Shown one piece after another: positions 26,102 to 35,453 of a stretch of 50,402 bases of DNA; within the stretch, counting starts at the first letter, position 1, and each line of letters begins with the position of its first letter. The position numbers and the translations under genes were made by a program. Below the pieces are notes generated by a model. That model saw only the letters and a program-made list of their open reading frames with translations. It was not told the DNA's origin and ran no database searches. The DNA comes from Acidimicrobiia bacterium (GTDB lineage: Bacteria; Actinomycetota; Acidimicrobiia; Spongiisociales; Spongiisociaceae), in NCBI GenBank assembly GCA_009838635.1, contig VXRE01000035.1, positions 1,065-51,466 of the forward strand, in the 5' to 3' direction.

Positions 26102-27069
26102 TCGACAACGACTGGCAGCTCATCGACCTGGTCACCGGGTACCAGCCTGCCGCGGCGATCACGACCGCCCATCGGCTGGGCGTGTTCTCGGTTCTCGGGC
26201 GCCTTCCCCGGTCGGCCGGTGACATGGCGGCGGAGTTGGCGGTGGATGCCACCAACCTCGGGGCCTTGCTGGAGGCGTTGGTCGGGATCGGCCTGCTGCG
26301 CAGGGAGGGCGACCGGTTCGCCGCCACGCCCTACGCCGCGGAGCGCCTGGGTCCGGACGGGGAGATGGGCCTCGTAGTGGCCAAGGAGGCGGTGTTCGCC
26401 GGGGCATGGTCCCGCCTGGACGAGGTGGTGACCGAGGGGCGTCCCGTCATGGAACCCTGGCGATCCCAGCTCGACCGGAATCCGGAGCAAGCCCGGGCAC
26501 TCCTGGACGCGCTGGATGTGTTGGCGAGGATCGGCGGGCCGCCGCTCCATGAGCTCGGCGAGCTTGCCCCCGGCAAGCGGGTCCTCGACGTGGGCGGCGG
26601 TCTCGGAAGCTATGCACGCCCGCTCTCCGAGGCGGGCTCTCATGTCACTCTGGTCGACTACCCCCTCGTCACCGGCTGGGCAAGCGAGGAGTTGGAGGGC
26701 ACGGGAGTGGAGGTGGTCGGGGTGGACCTCTTCGAGCATCCTTCATGCGGGGTCCCGCCCGGATCGATGGAAGCGGCCCTCGTGTCCCATTTGATCCATG
26801 ACCTCGCCGAGGACCAGGCGGTGGAACTGCTGCGCAGGGTGCGGTCGGCGATCGCACCGGGCGGCCACGTCGTGGTCAACGACTTCGCCGGTGACAGCGG
26901 TCCAGGAGCGTTCGGCGCCCTCTTCGATGTCATGATGAGGGTCGAGACCGGTGGAGCAGCCCATTCGAGGAAAGCTTTGGAGTCCATGCTGGCCGGGGCA
27001 GGGTTCGAGAGGATCAGGCGGTTGCCGTACGACGACCCCCTCACGATCTACATAGGCGTCAGGCCATGA
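26098..27069 (+). CDS. SAM-dependent O-methyltransferase (family 2-like)
   Basis: N-terminal dimerisation/HTH region, VLDVGGGLGSYARPLSEAG, SHLIHDLAEDQAVELLRRVRSAIAPGG. Confidence 0.88.
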   Translation: MIDNDWQLIDLVTGYQPAAAITTAHRLGVFSVLGRLPRSAGDMAAELAVDATNLGALLEALVGIGLLRREGDRFAATPYAAERLGPDGEMGLVVAKEAVFAGAWSRLDEVVTEGRPVMEPWRSQLDRNPEQARALLDALDVLARIGGPPLHELGELAPGKRVLDVGGGLGSYARPLSEAGSHVTLVDYPLVTGWASEELEGTGVEVVGVDLFEHPSCGVPPGSMEAALVSHLIHDLAEDQAVELLRRVRSAIAPGGHVVVNDFAGDSGPGAFGALFDVMMRVETGGAAHSRKALESMLAGAGFERIRRLPYDDPLTIYIGVRP

Positions 27070-27219
27070 GGTCCTCACCACTGAGACCTGCTCTCCTTTA
27101 CTAGCTGTTAGTTGCTAGTGATATATACCGGACACGGAGCTCAGTAGCTAAGGGTCCGCTAGGCACGGTCATTCCCCACTGAATTCCGATGAGTTCCCAA
27201 TCCTGACGGCTAGTTGCGT

Positions 27220-27248
27220 TTGACTTTTCTCACAAAATGGTGTACCCT
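27220..27248 (+). promoter_or_regulatory. Sigma70-like promoter upstream of SBP gene
   Basis: TTGACT - 17 nt - TACCCT, then GAAGGAGGG RBS before ATG 27300. Confidence 0.5.
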
Positions 27249-27299
27249 TTTGAGATTCGGCCCGCGCGTGAGGCGCACGCGTTTTGAAGGAGGGTACTC

Positions 27300-28646
27300 A
27301 TGGGGCAAACGGGGAGTCGACCAGCGAGGAGTAGGGCCCGGGTACTCGCCCTGGGGGTAGTGATAGCGCTTATGGCATCCGCCTGTGGCGCAGATGACAG
27401 CGACGACACGAGTGTATCCGAGTCGCCGACGACGACCCAAGTCGCACCGGAGCCGACAGAGGCGTCCCCAGCGACCACAGAAAGCTTGTCATTGCGTGAT
27501 TCTCTCCTGGAAATGCTTCCGGAGGAGGTTCACCCCCTGACCGAGGACATTCCTGACAACCTCTTGCAACTTCTCGTTGATGTGCGCGGTCAGGGACCCG
27601 CGGAGCTTGTCTGGGTCGATGCGGGTGGCGAAGTTCACGAAGGGTGGAGCGAAGCCTTTCTCGACGATTGGGAGGCAATAACCGGTTGGACTGTGATCGA
27701 GTCGGCCCCAGGGCTGGACCTCTCTACTGCAGCGGTGCAGGCGCAAGTCGACTCCGGAGCCACAGAGTGGGACGTGTTCGCCATCTTGGATTACGGAACG
27801 GCTGAGCGTCTTGCGTTAGAAGGCTACTGGGAGCCTATTGATTACAGCCTATTCGACGTTGCTGCCCTCCCCGACGTAGCCTTCTACTCGGATGAAGAAG
27901 GCAACCTCGTCAGGGGTGGCTCGGGAGGAGCTATTCCATCGCAGGGTTACTACGTGGGTGCCTCAGACTTCGGAATCGTCCTGCAATACAACACCGACGT
28001 GTTTGCGGAAGGCTCCCAACCCGACTCGACACTTGACTTCTTTGACGTAGAGCAGTTCCCCGGCAAACGGTGCGCGTTCAACTTCGCACAGTTCGGCGGC
28101 AACCTCGAGTTCGCCGCTATGGCCAACGGTGCTACGTGGGACGAGGTCTACGACGTACTAGCCACTGAAGAGGGGCTACAGGCAGCTTTCGACCGACTTG
28201 ATGACATCTACGACGAGATCGTCTGGGCAAACAGCGGCGCTGATTCCATTCAGTTCCTGCTAGATGGCCAATGCGACCTTGGCATCACATTCAACGGTCG
28301 ACCAGCACTTCGCATCAAGCAGGAACCCGGACTGCCGGTGACGATTACTTGGGGTGGAAGCATCGTCAACGGTGGACCGTTTGCCATTCCCAAGGGCGCT
28401 CCCAACTACGATGCCGCCCTGTCCGTCTATGCGCTCTCCATGCTGCCCTCCCGGCAGTGTGCGGCACTGAACGCAATCGGCTACGGCGTCGTCATGAACG
28501 CTGATCCATTCCCGGGTTGCCTCGACGACTTTGGATCCGAGTGGGGACCGCAATACGGAGCGGCTGCCGGACTTGCCGATCCGTTCTTCTTCTCCGACCG
28601 ACCCGAGGTCGAAGAGGCCTGGGCGGAGTGGCAAAGCGGCCACTAG
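27300..28646 (+). CDS. ABC extracellular substrate-binding lipoprotein (PotD/Fe-type)
   Basis: LALGVVIALMASAC lipobox; DVFAILDYGTAERLALEGYWEPIDYS; upstream of Pot-like ABC genes. Confidence 0.83.
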   Translation: MGQTGSRPARSRARVLALGVVIALMASACGADDSDDTSVSESPTTTQVAPEPTEASPATTESLSLRDSLLEMLPEEVHPLTEDIPDNLLQLLVDVRGQGPAELVWVDAGGEVHEGWSEAFLDDWEAITGWTVIESAPGLDLSTAAVQAQVDSGATEWDVFAILDYGTAERLALEGYWEPIDYSLFDVAALPDVAFYSDEEGNLVRGGSGGAIPSQGYYVGASDFGIVLQYNTDVFAEGSQPDSTLDFFDVEQFPGKRCAFNFAQFGGNLEFAAMANGATWDEVYDVLATEEGLQAAFDRLDDIYDEIVWANSGADSIQFLLDGQCDLGITFNGRPALRIKQEPGLPVTITWGGSIVNGGPFAIPKGAPNYDAALSVYALSMLPSRQCAALNAIGYGVVMNADPFPGCLDDFGSEWGPQYGAAAGLADPFFFSDRPEVEEAWAEWQSGH

Positions 28647-28661
28647 GAAGAAAGAGGGTTT

Positions 28662-28687
28662 CATTACGCAGTTATGAATGCGTAGTG
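28662..28687 (+). other. Inverted repeat spanning the ADH start codon
   Basis: cattacgca-gttatgaa-tgcgtagtg, 8/9 pairing, contains ATG 28678. Confidence 0.5.
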
Positions 28688-29757
28688 CCACGTTGAAGAA
28701 GGCAATGCGAGCGGCTCTGATGGTCGGGCAAGACGAGCCGCTCGCGATGTCCGAAGTTGATTTCCCACGAGTTCCCCCCGATGGCGTGGTCGTCAAGCTT
28801 GATGCTTGCGGCGTATGCAGGACAGACTGGCACATCTGGAAAGGACACTGGGATTGGCTGGGGGTGCACCCACGGTTGCCTTTGATACTCGGGCACGAGA
28901 TGGCTGGGGTTGTTGTGGAGGTGGGCGGCGAGGTCCGGAATCTTCATGTGGGCAATCGAGTCGTTGCGCCGTTCCACTACTCGTGTGGGCTTTGCAATCG
29001 GTGTCAGGCGGGCTTTCAGAACCTCTGTAAGCGTCCCCAGTTTCCTGGATCTTCGCTCCAAGGCGGATTCGCAGAGTATGTGCCTGTCCCACGTGCGGAA
29101 GTGAACCTTCTTGTGTTGCCGGACAGTGTCGATTCACTTGCCGCGAGTACCCTTGGCTGTCGATTCATGACAGCATTTCATGGAACGGTCGAGATTGCCC
29201 AGTTACGGCCGGGAGAGCGGATCGCTGTTTATGGATGCGGTGGGGTTGGTCTGTCAGCAGTGATGATCGCCTCTGCCTTGGGGGCCGAGGTCATTGCTGT
29301 TGACATCGACGATGTGAAGCTTGAGAAGGCCCACGAGGTTGGTGCCAGCTTCAGTGTCAATAGTTCGAGCGAGGACCCAGTCGCAGCAATCAAGGAGTTC
29401 ACCAACGGTGGTGTTGAAGTGACGATCGACGCTCTCGGGATAGAGGAGACGGTCCAGAACTCAATCGGTACGCTACGCGTGCGTGGGCGTCATGTTCAGA
29501 TCGGCCTGACTACGGCAAAGGAGCGAGGCCTGGTCGCGATGCCCATAGACATCATCGTTGCCCAAGAGATCCGGATAGCGGGCTGTCATGGCATGCCGCG
29601 ACGGCGCTATCCCGATCTACTGCGGATGGTTGACAAGGGGCTGATCCAACCGGCGTCCCTCATTGGCCAAGAAGTAAGTCTTGAGAATGTGAATTCTGTA
29701 CTTGACGGGATGTCAAGCTTCGAGAACGTCGGGTTCTCAGTAATCACTACATGGTAA
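28678..29757 (+). CDS. Zinc-dependent alcohol dehydrogenase (MDR)
   Basis: CGVCRTDWHIWKGHW, GHEMAGVVVEVG, CGLCNRCQAGFQNLC, VYGCGGVGLSAVMIA; ATG 28705 is an alternative start. Confidence 0.92.
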   Translation: MRSATLKKAMRAALMVGQDEPLAMSEVDFPRVPPDGVVVKLDACGVCRTDWHIWKGHWDWLGVHPRLPLILGHEMAGVVVEVGGEVRNLHVGNRVVAPFHYSCGLCNRCQAGFQNLCKRPQFPGSSLQGGFAEYVPVPRAEVNLLVLPDSVDSLAASTLGCRFMTAFHGTVEIAQLRPGERIAVYGCGGVGLSAVMIASALGAEVIAVDIDDVKLEKAHEVGASFSVNSSSEDPVAAIKEFTNGGVEVTIDALGIEETVQNSIGTLRVRGRHVQIGLTTAKERGLVAMPIDIIVAQEIRIAGCHGMPRRRYPDLLRMVDKGLIQPASLIGQEVSLENVNSVLDGMSSFENVGFSVITTW

Positions 29758-29860
29758 ACGGTATTGGTAGCGATCTTGTCGTCTGACGATCTGTTGAGAG
29801 CGGAGTACAATCCTCTGAAGAGCGACGTCTCGATGAGAAGAGCGACCAGGATGCTAGAGG

Positions 29861-31186
29861 ATGGCTGAGGATCCTCTCAATACGCGACCAAGCAGCTTCC
29901 AAGAGAGGACGCTGGGCCTTGTCGAAGAGTTGATCAGGCAAGACACATCGAACCCTCCTGGCAACGAGCATCGAGCGGCACGACCTCTGATGCGGTTTCT
30001 GTTGAACGAAGGGCTTGATGTTGAGTTGATCGAGTCCAGCAGCAGCCGCAGCAGCGTGGTTGCCCGCATGAGGGGCGTTTCGGCCCGTGCTGGGCCGCCA
30101 GGACTTCTGCTGTCCCATCTAGACGTGTCACCTGTGCAACGTTCGTTCTGGTCCACCTCTCCCTTTACCCCCACCGTTCAGAGTGGTTATCTGTGGGGAC
30201 GCGGAGCGATAGACCTGAAGACTCTGGTGGCGGCACATGCTGTTGGTCTGGCAGAGTTTGCGCGTCAGAACCCGTCTCCTCATATCGACGTCATGCTGTT
30301 GGCCGCGGCTGACGAGACGCGTGGCGGCAAGGCGGGCATCCGCTGGATTGAGGAGCATCGGTCCGATATCTTGGACTGCGCCTGGGTCTTGGGAGAAGGT
30401 AGTTTCAGCTATCCAACGCTGCTGGGCAGCAAGGATCCCGTTTTCACGTACTGTCCACAAGAAAAGACTGCTCTTTGGCTTGTTGTGGAAGCTCAAGGTG
30501 CAGGTGGGCATTCCTCGGTTCCACGTGAGTCGACTGCTGTGACCAGACTCGTAGGTGCCCTTGCGGCTATCGGGTCTATTCAATCTCCACGCCACGCGGG
30601 CCACATACAGGAGGAGTTCATCGAGGTCATGATGCGTGCGTCTGAGTCCGACCGGAGCAGGGTCGAGACGTCGATTGCAGAGTCTCCTGCGTTCTCGGCG
30701 ATGTTCACAGACACAGTCAGCATCACGATTGTTGAAGCAGGAATGGAACCGAGTGTTGTGCCATCGTCGGCGAAGGCCACTCTCGATTGTCGACTATTGC
30801 CAGACACGGACCCGAGCCAATTCATTGCCGATCTGGAGACCGTGATCGCCGAGTTTGGGGTCAGTGTGACTGAGACCTTTCGAGCCGTCAGCGGTGCTTC
30901 TGACCCACGGGGGTTGGTACCCCGAGCGCTGGAACGAGCCCTCGCGGCGACTGTCCCAGGCGCGGCGATGGTTCCGGTGGTCTCTGCCGGCTATACCGAC
31001 TTGCGGATCTTCCGAGCGCGGAACATACCCGCCTACGGGTGTCACACAGCGCCTATCACCCTCGAGGATCGGGCCACTATTGCGGGTCACGATGAAAGGG
31101 TGCCGATCCGCAGCCTTGGGATCGCCGCCGAAGTGATCTTCAACTTCCTCGGCGAGGTCAACGCCGATGCGGCTAAGGCCGCATGA
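29861..31186 (+). CDS. M20-family metallopeptidase/deacylase
   Basis: LLLSHLDVSPV, LWGRGAIDLKTLVAAHAVGL, AADETRGGKAGIRW. Confidence 0.88.
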   Translation: MAEDPLNTRPSSFQERTLGLVEELIRQDTSNPPGNEHRAARPLMRFLLNEGLDVELIESSSSRSSVVARMRGVSARAGPPGLLLSHLDVSPVQRSFWSTSPFTPTVQSGYLWGRGAIDLKTLVAAHAVGLAEFARQNPSPHIDVMLLAAADETRGGKAGIRWIEEHRSDILDCAWVLGEGSFSYPTLLGSKDPVFTYCPQEKTALWLVVEAQGAGGHSSVPRESTAVTRLVGALAAIGSIQSPRHAGHIQEEFIEVMMRASESDRSRVETSIAESPAFSAMFTDTVSITIVEAGMEPSVVPSSAKATLDCRLLPDTDPSQFIADLETVIAEFGVSVTETFRAVSGASDPRGLVPRALERALAATVPGAAMVPVVSAGYTDLRIFRARNIPAYGCHTAPITLEDRATIAGHDERVPIRSLGIAAEVIFNFLGEVNADAAKAA

Positions 31187-32316
31187 GCGAGTCCACACCC
31201 TCGACGGAGTCGCGCTCCCTTCAGCCTTCGACGGGAGCCAGGATTGAGATAAGGGGTGTTCGGCACAGTTTTGGGGATGTGCTGGTCCTCGATGAGTTCG
31301 ATCTGACTGTCGAACCGGGTGAGTTTCTCACTCTTCTGGGCCCTAGCGGATCGGGCAAGACGACTCTTCTCAGGATTGTTGGTGGACTGACGATTCCTGA
31401 CGAGGGCAGCGTGATCGTCGGGGGTGTTGACATGACACTTCTACCGGCACGGGAGCGTGGAATGGGGTTCGTGTTCCAGAACTACGCCCTGTTTCCTCAT
31501 ATGACAGTCCAGGACAACGTCGCGTTTCCCCTTCAGATTCGCGGGATCTCCTCTGACCAGATCGATCGAGACGTCGAGCGAGCTTTAGAGCTGGTCAACC
31601 TCCAAGGGTTGGGTTCCCGTCTTCCCAGAGAACTGAGTGGCGGCCAGCAACAGCGAGTGTCGCTGGCAAGAGCGCTGGTCTTTAACCCCACGGTTGTCTT
31701 GATGGACGAACCTCTCGGCTCTCTAGATAAGCGATTGCGCCAGTACCTACAGAACTCTATCCGACTCCTTCAGAAGGAAATTGGCTTCACGGCGGTGTAC
31801 GTCACTCATGACCAGGAAGAGGCCTTCGCGATGTCAGACCGAATTGTGGTCATGCATGGAGGCACTGTGCGACAATTAGGAGTTCCAGAAACCGTCTACC
31901 GCTCGCCGACGGAGCATTTCGTTGCAGACTTCGTTGGAGACATCAACGAGATTGAGGGCGTCTTGCGTGAGTCCGGTCACGGACTCATCATCGAAATAGC
32001 TGAGGGCAACACCCTGGTGGTGCCGCCATATGTGAGCCGGTCGCTGGGGGAAGGAGACCGCGTGCTTTGTGGCATTCGACCGGAGATGGTAGTGATCCAA
32101 GAAGAGCCGATGGGTAGCCCGCGCTTGCAGGCGACCGTCGAGTTGGTGTCGTTCCACGGAAACTCCTATCGAATCCTGTCTCGTCTCAGAGATGGCCGCC
32201 GCTTCATCGTTGAATCAAGTTCATCACTGGCGGCACCCGCCGAAGGCTCAACTGTCTGGCTCCATTGGGACGAGGAACAGACGATTGTCCTCATCCCGCC
32301 AGACGGGCAACCATGA
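31183..32316 (+). CDS. ABC ATPase, PotA-like
   Basis: GPSGSGKTT, LSGGQQQRVSLARAL, VVLMDEPLGSLD, C-terminal TOBE-like region. Confidence 0.93.
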   Translation: MSESTPSTESRSLQPSTGARIEIRGVRHSFGDVLVLDEFDLTVEPGEFLTLLGPSGSGKTTLLRIVGGLTIPDEGSVIVGGVDMTLLPARERGMGFVFQNYALFPHMTVQDNVAFPLQIRGISSDQIDRDVERALELVNLQGLGSRLPRELSGGQQQRVSLARALVFNPTVVLMDEPLGSLDKRLRQYLQNSIRLLQKEIGFTAVYVTHDQEEAFAMSDRIVVMHGGTVRQLGVPETVYRSPTEHFVADFVGDINEIEGVLRESGHGLIIEIAEGNTLVVPPYVSRSLGEGDRVLCGIRPEMVVIQEEPMGSPRLQATVELVSFHGNSYRILSRLRDGRRFIVESSSSLAAPAEGSTVWLHWDEEQTIVLIPPDGQP

Positions 32317-33191
32317 GTAGAGGCGGCTGGCGAAGACGGACCCGACGGCGTCCATACCGGGACTCCCTTGTTGGCCTAGCTCTATTGTTGCCGTGCCTGG
32401 TAGTCGTACTGCTCTTTTTTGCTTATCCGCTCATAGGTGTGTTCGTGAGAAGCGTCTCCGACCCGGCTCCAGGCATAAGTAACTACGTTGAGATCTTTTC
32501 GTCGCGGGCCTTTCGCAACATCTTGAGACTGACAGTTGAGGTCTCACTCCTAACAACTGTGGGTTGTCTAGTGCTCGGATTCCCTGTGGCGTGGTACATC
32601 ACGACCCTCGAGAAGAGAAGAGCACAGCTGTTCCTGGTTCTGAGCACCGCTCCGCTATGGGTGGCGATTCTGGCCCGGCTCTACGCGTGGACAGTGATTC
32701 TTGGGAGAAGAGGATTAATAAATGACTCGTTGGCGGCTATGGGACTGGTTCAGGAACCACTCGATCTCCTTTTCAACACTCGAGCGATTCTCATCGGCAT
32801 GATCCACGTGATGCTGCCATTCATGATCCTTGTTCTCTACTCGTCTATGAGCGGAGTGGATGAATCGCTTGTCGAGAGCGCCGACAGCCTCGGGGCTCGT
32901 CCGCGGCAGACGTTCGTCCGGATATACCTGCCCCTAATTAGCCCTGGGTTGATTGCCGGGTCATTGCTGGTCCTAATCATGTCTATGGGTTTCTTCATTC
33001 TTCCAGCCGTCTTGGGCGGAGGGGGAGATATCACCATTCCCATATATGTGCAGACGCAGATACGTCTCTTCAAATGGGGGATCGCCAGCGCAATGAGCAT
33101 GATCCTCCTGATCGTGACGCTTGCGCTCTTCGCTTTGCTGACCAAGGTCTTCGACCCCAAGAGTGTGGTAGTTGGAGGTAGCAGACGTTGA
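32313..33191 (+). CDS. ABC permease, PotB-like
   Basis: ESADSLGARPRQTFVRIYLPLISPGLIAGSLLV EAA loop; 4-bp overlap with the ATPase gene. Confidence 0.9.
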   Translation: MSRGGWRRRTRRRPYRDSLVGLALLLPCLVVVLLFFAYPLIGVFVRSVSDPAPGISNYVEIFSSRAFRNILRLTVEVSLLTTVGCLVLGFPVAWYITTLEKRRAQLFLVLSTAPLWVAILARLYAWTVILGRRGLINDSLAAMGLVQEPLDLLFNTRAILIGMIHVMLPFMILVLYSSMSGVDESLVESADSLGARPRQTFVRIYLPLISPGLIAGSLLVLIMSMGFFILPAVLGGGGDITIPIYVQTQIRLFKWGIASAMSMILLIVTLALFALLTKVFDPKSVVVGGSRR

Positions 33192-33991
33192 GGCTGGGCA
33201 AGATAGGGCAACGCGTATTGGCCATTTTGGGCAACACCGTGGTCGCCTTCCTGGTCCTGCCGATTCTGGTTGTGATTCCGTTGTCCTTCACACCGGGGAC
33301 AGTCTTCGACTTTCCGCCTGACGGTCTTTCCCTTAGGTGGTACCAAGACTTCTTCGGCGACGAGCGCTGGATCAGTGCTGCTTGGTTGAGTATCAGACTT
33401 GGCGTGGCGGTCGCTATCACCTCGACGGCGCTTGGCCTGCTCGCGGCCATTGCCCTCACTCGATACATCAAGAAGGGGGCATTCCTGGTTCGCGGTCTTC
33501 TCGTTGCGCCGCTCATCGTTCCACCGATAGTCACAGCTGTTGCCGTCTTCGACATATACGTGAGGGTGGGGCTTCTCCGCACGTTCCCAGGGCTGGTTGT
33601 TGCTCACACGATCCTGGCCCTACCGTTTGCCGTGCTTCTCATCGAGAGTGCGCTCAGAGCCGTCGACTTCGGTCCGTTCGAAGCAGCGCTCAGCCTCGGC
33701 GCCACGAACCGGCGGGCCTGGCGGATGGTCGTACTTCCAGGGATCACTCCCGCTCTCGTGGCTTCTGCCGTCTTCTCATTCCTCATTTCGTGGGATGAGG
33801 TGGTGCTCGTGGTCTTCATCGGCGGAGCGAGATCACAGACACTGCCTCTGCGCATGTTCGAGTTCATTGAGACACAGATCCGACCCACATTGGCAGCCGT
33901 GTCAAGTCTCATCGTCTATGTGATAGCGGCGGTGTTGACTATCGCCTATCTTCGGTACCGTCGATCGATATCATCCCCTGACCGCACCTAG
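33188..33991 (+). CDS. ABC permease, PotC-like
   Basis: EAALSLGATNRRAWRMVVLPGITPALVASAVFSFLISWDEVV. Confidence 0.9.
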   Translation: MRLGKIGQRVLAILGNTVVAFLVLPILVVIPLSFTPGTVFDFPPDGLSLRWYQDFFGDERWISAAWLSIRLGVAVAITSTALGLLAAIALTRYIKKGAFLVRGLLVAPLIVPPIVTAVAVFDIYVRVGLLRTFPGLVVAHTILALPFAVLLIESALRAVDFGPFEAALSLGATNRRAWRMVVLPGITPALVASAVFSFLISWDEVVLVVFIGGARSQTLPLRMFEFIETQIRPTLAAVSSLIVYVIAAVLTIAYLRYRRSISSPDRT

Positions 33992-35023
33992 CCCGCTCGA
34001 TCCCTTGTCATCAAGCAGCGGTATCAGCCGCCGTGAGGTCAACTCGAGATGCTCCATGGCGTCTTCGTGGGGTACACCAGGAAGCCGATGCCAGAAGGCC
34101 AGATCATGCCAGGGAGCCTTCACGTGGGTCGCGCGTAGTCTCCGGGCAAGGTCCTCCGGTGTACCCACCAGTACACCCTGCCTGAGCGCCTTTGAAGTCA
34201 TGCCCTCAAGGGCATCCTCATGTCCTGACCACTCGAGATACTTCTGCTGCCGGTAGGCCAGGGCAGGCTGAATCGTTGTGTCCCAGGCGCGCTCAGGGTC
34301 GTCGCTCGCCCATAGGACAACGCCTACTCCGAAGAAGAAGCTACTGAGGTCCCTTCCGGAGTGTTGTAGGGCGGGGATCAACTTCTCGGCGTAGAATGCC
34401 GGGAGGTTCCGCTCTGGAGCTATGTAGTCGTATGGAAGGCAGCCGTCCGCCATCCGCACGGCCCGGTGCACAGCAGGCGAGGAAAGGCCTCCGTAGTAGA
34501 TGGGCAGGTTGTCTTGAGCGGGGCGAGGACTAATCGGGACCGGCTGTCCATCCTTACCGTCATGCAGTACTCCGGTAGTGAGTGCTGTCCGGAGGGCCCG
34601 AAGGGCACTCTCGGCCCTTCGGCCTCTCGTAGATGGAGAAACACCGAAGACGTCGAACTGGGCAGTCCGACCGCCTGCTCCAACACCGAGTTCCAGCCGA
34701 CCTGAAGAGAAGAGATCAACGACAGCAGCCTGTTCGGCAATCATCCGCGGATTGTGTAGAGCCAATGGGATGGCATACGTCATCAGCTTGATGGTGTTGG
34801 TCACCGCGGCGACTGCTGCCAAGACGGTCAGAGGAGCGGCTGCCATTCCGTCGTCGTGCCCATGAGACTCGGGTATGCGAACTGTTCGAAACCCGAGTGA
34901 GTCCGCGAACCTGATCTCCTCCAGACACTGGTCATAGTGCGTCACCCAGTCTTCACATCCAGGACCCGGACGCAGGTCCGTCATGATGCTGAGTGTGAAG
35001 GCAGTCTCGGGTGCCGACAACAT
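33971..35023 (-). CDS. LLM-class flavin-dependent oxidoreductase (luciferase-like)
   Basis: SIMTDLRPGP, VRIPESHGHDDGMAAAPLTVLAAVAAVTNTIKLMTYAIPLALHNPRMIAEQAAVVDLFSSGRLELGVGAG. Confidence 0.9.
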   Translation of the reverse strand: MLSAPETAFTLSIMTDLRPGPGCEDWVTHYDQCLEEIRFADSLGFRTVRIPESHGHDDGMAAAPLTVLAAVAAVTNTIKLMTYAIPLALHNPRMIAEQAAVVDLFSSGRLELGVGAGGRTAQFDVFGVSPSTRGRRAESALRALRTALTTGVLHDGKDGQPVPISPRPAQDNLPIYYGGLSSPAVHRAVRMADGCLPYDYIAPERNLPAFYAEKLIPALQHSGRDLSSFFFGVGVVLWASDDPERAWDTTIQPALAYRQQKYLEWSGHEDALEGMTSKALRQGVLVGTPEDLARRLRATHVKAPWHDLAFWHRLPGVPHEDAMEHLELTSRRLIPLLDDKGSSGLGAVRG

Positions 35024-35453
35024 GTTCAGATTTCGCCTCCTGTTGAGACTCTACCTGTGACGGGGGAAGTCGGAGTCCACCAGAAGTGAGGCGGGCCCTC
35101 CATAATCGGGTGTTGAGAGCCACATCCGAGACAGGAGGACCCCTGGGGAATCTGGTCCTACGCGCATGAGCGAGTTGTTGGTAGGCCTAGGTGAGTGGAT
35201 CTGTTGGGGATCGACAACACAACCACTAACGACTCGTCTACCACCGACCTGGACGTTGTCCGGATGATCTACATGGACGCGGGTGAGTTGGCGGAACAGG
35301 CTTCGCCCGAGGACCTGATCCGCAGGCCACGGAACAAGAGCCTGAAGAGGATCCTCGGCGCCATGTCTGCCCCGTGACAGCGCAAACCACTAGGATGCCT
35401 GCCCGAGTAGCGTTGTCGGCTGTTACATCCCAGGTTCAAGGTGGCGGTGTCGC

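Noticed and set aside
33971-33991. 21-bp convergent overlap of PotC-like and LLM genes as a regulatory antisense
   Set aside because: A short tail-to-tail overlap is unremarkable without transcript evidence.
35195-35377. 60-aa ORF as a novel small protein
   Set aside because: No recognisable RBS or domain and it lies in a suspected remnant region; insufficient support.
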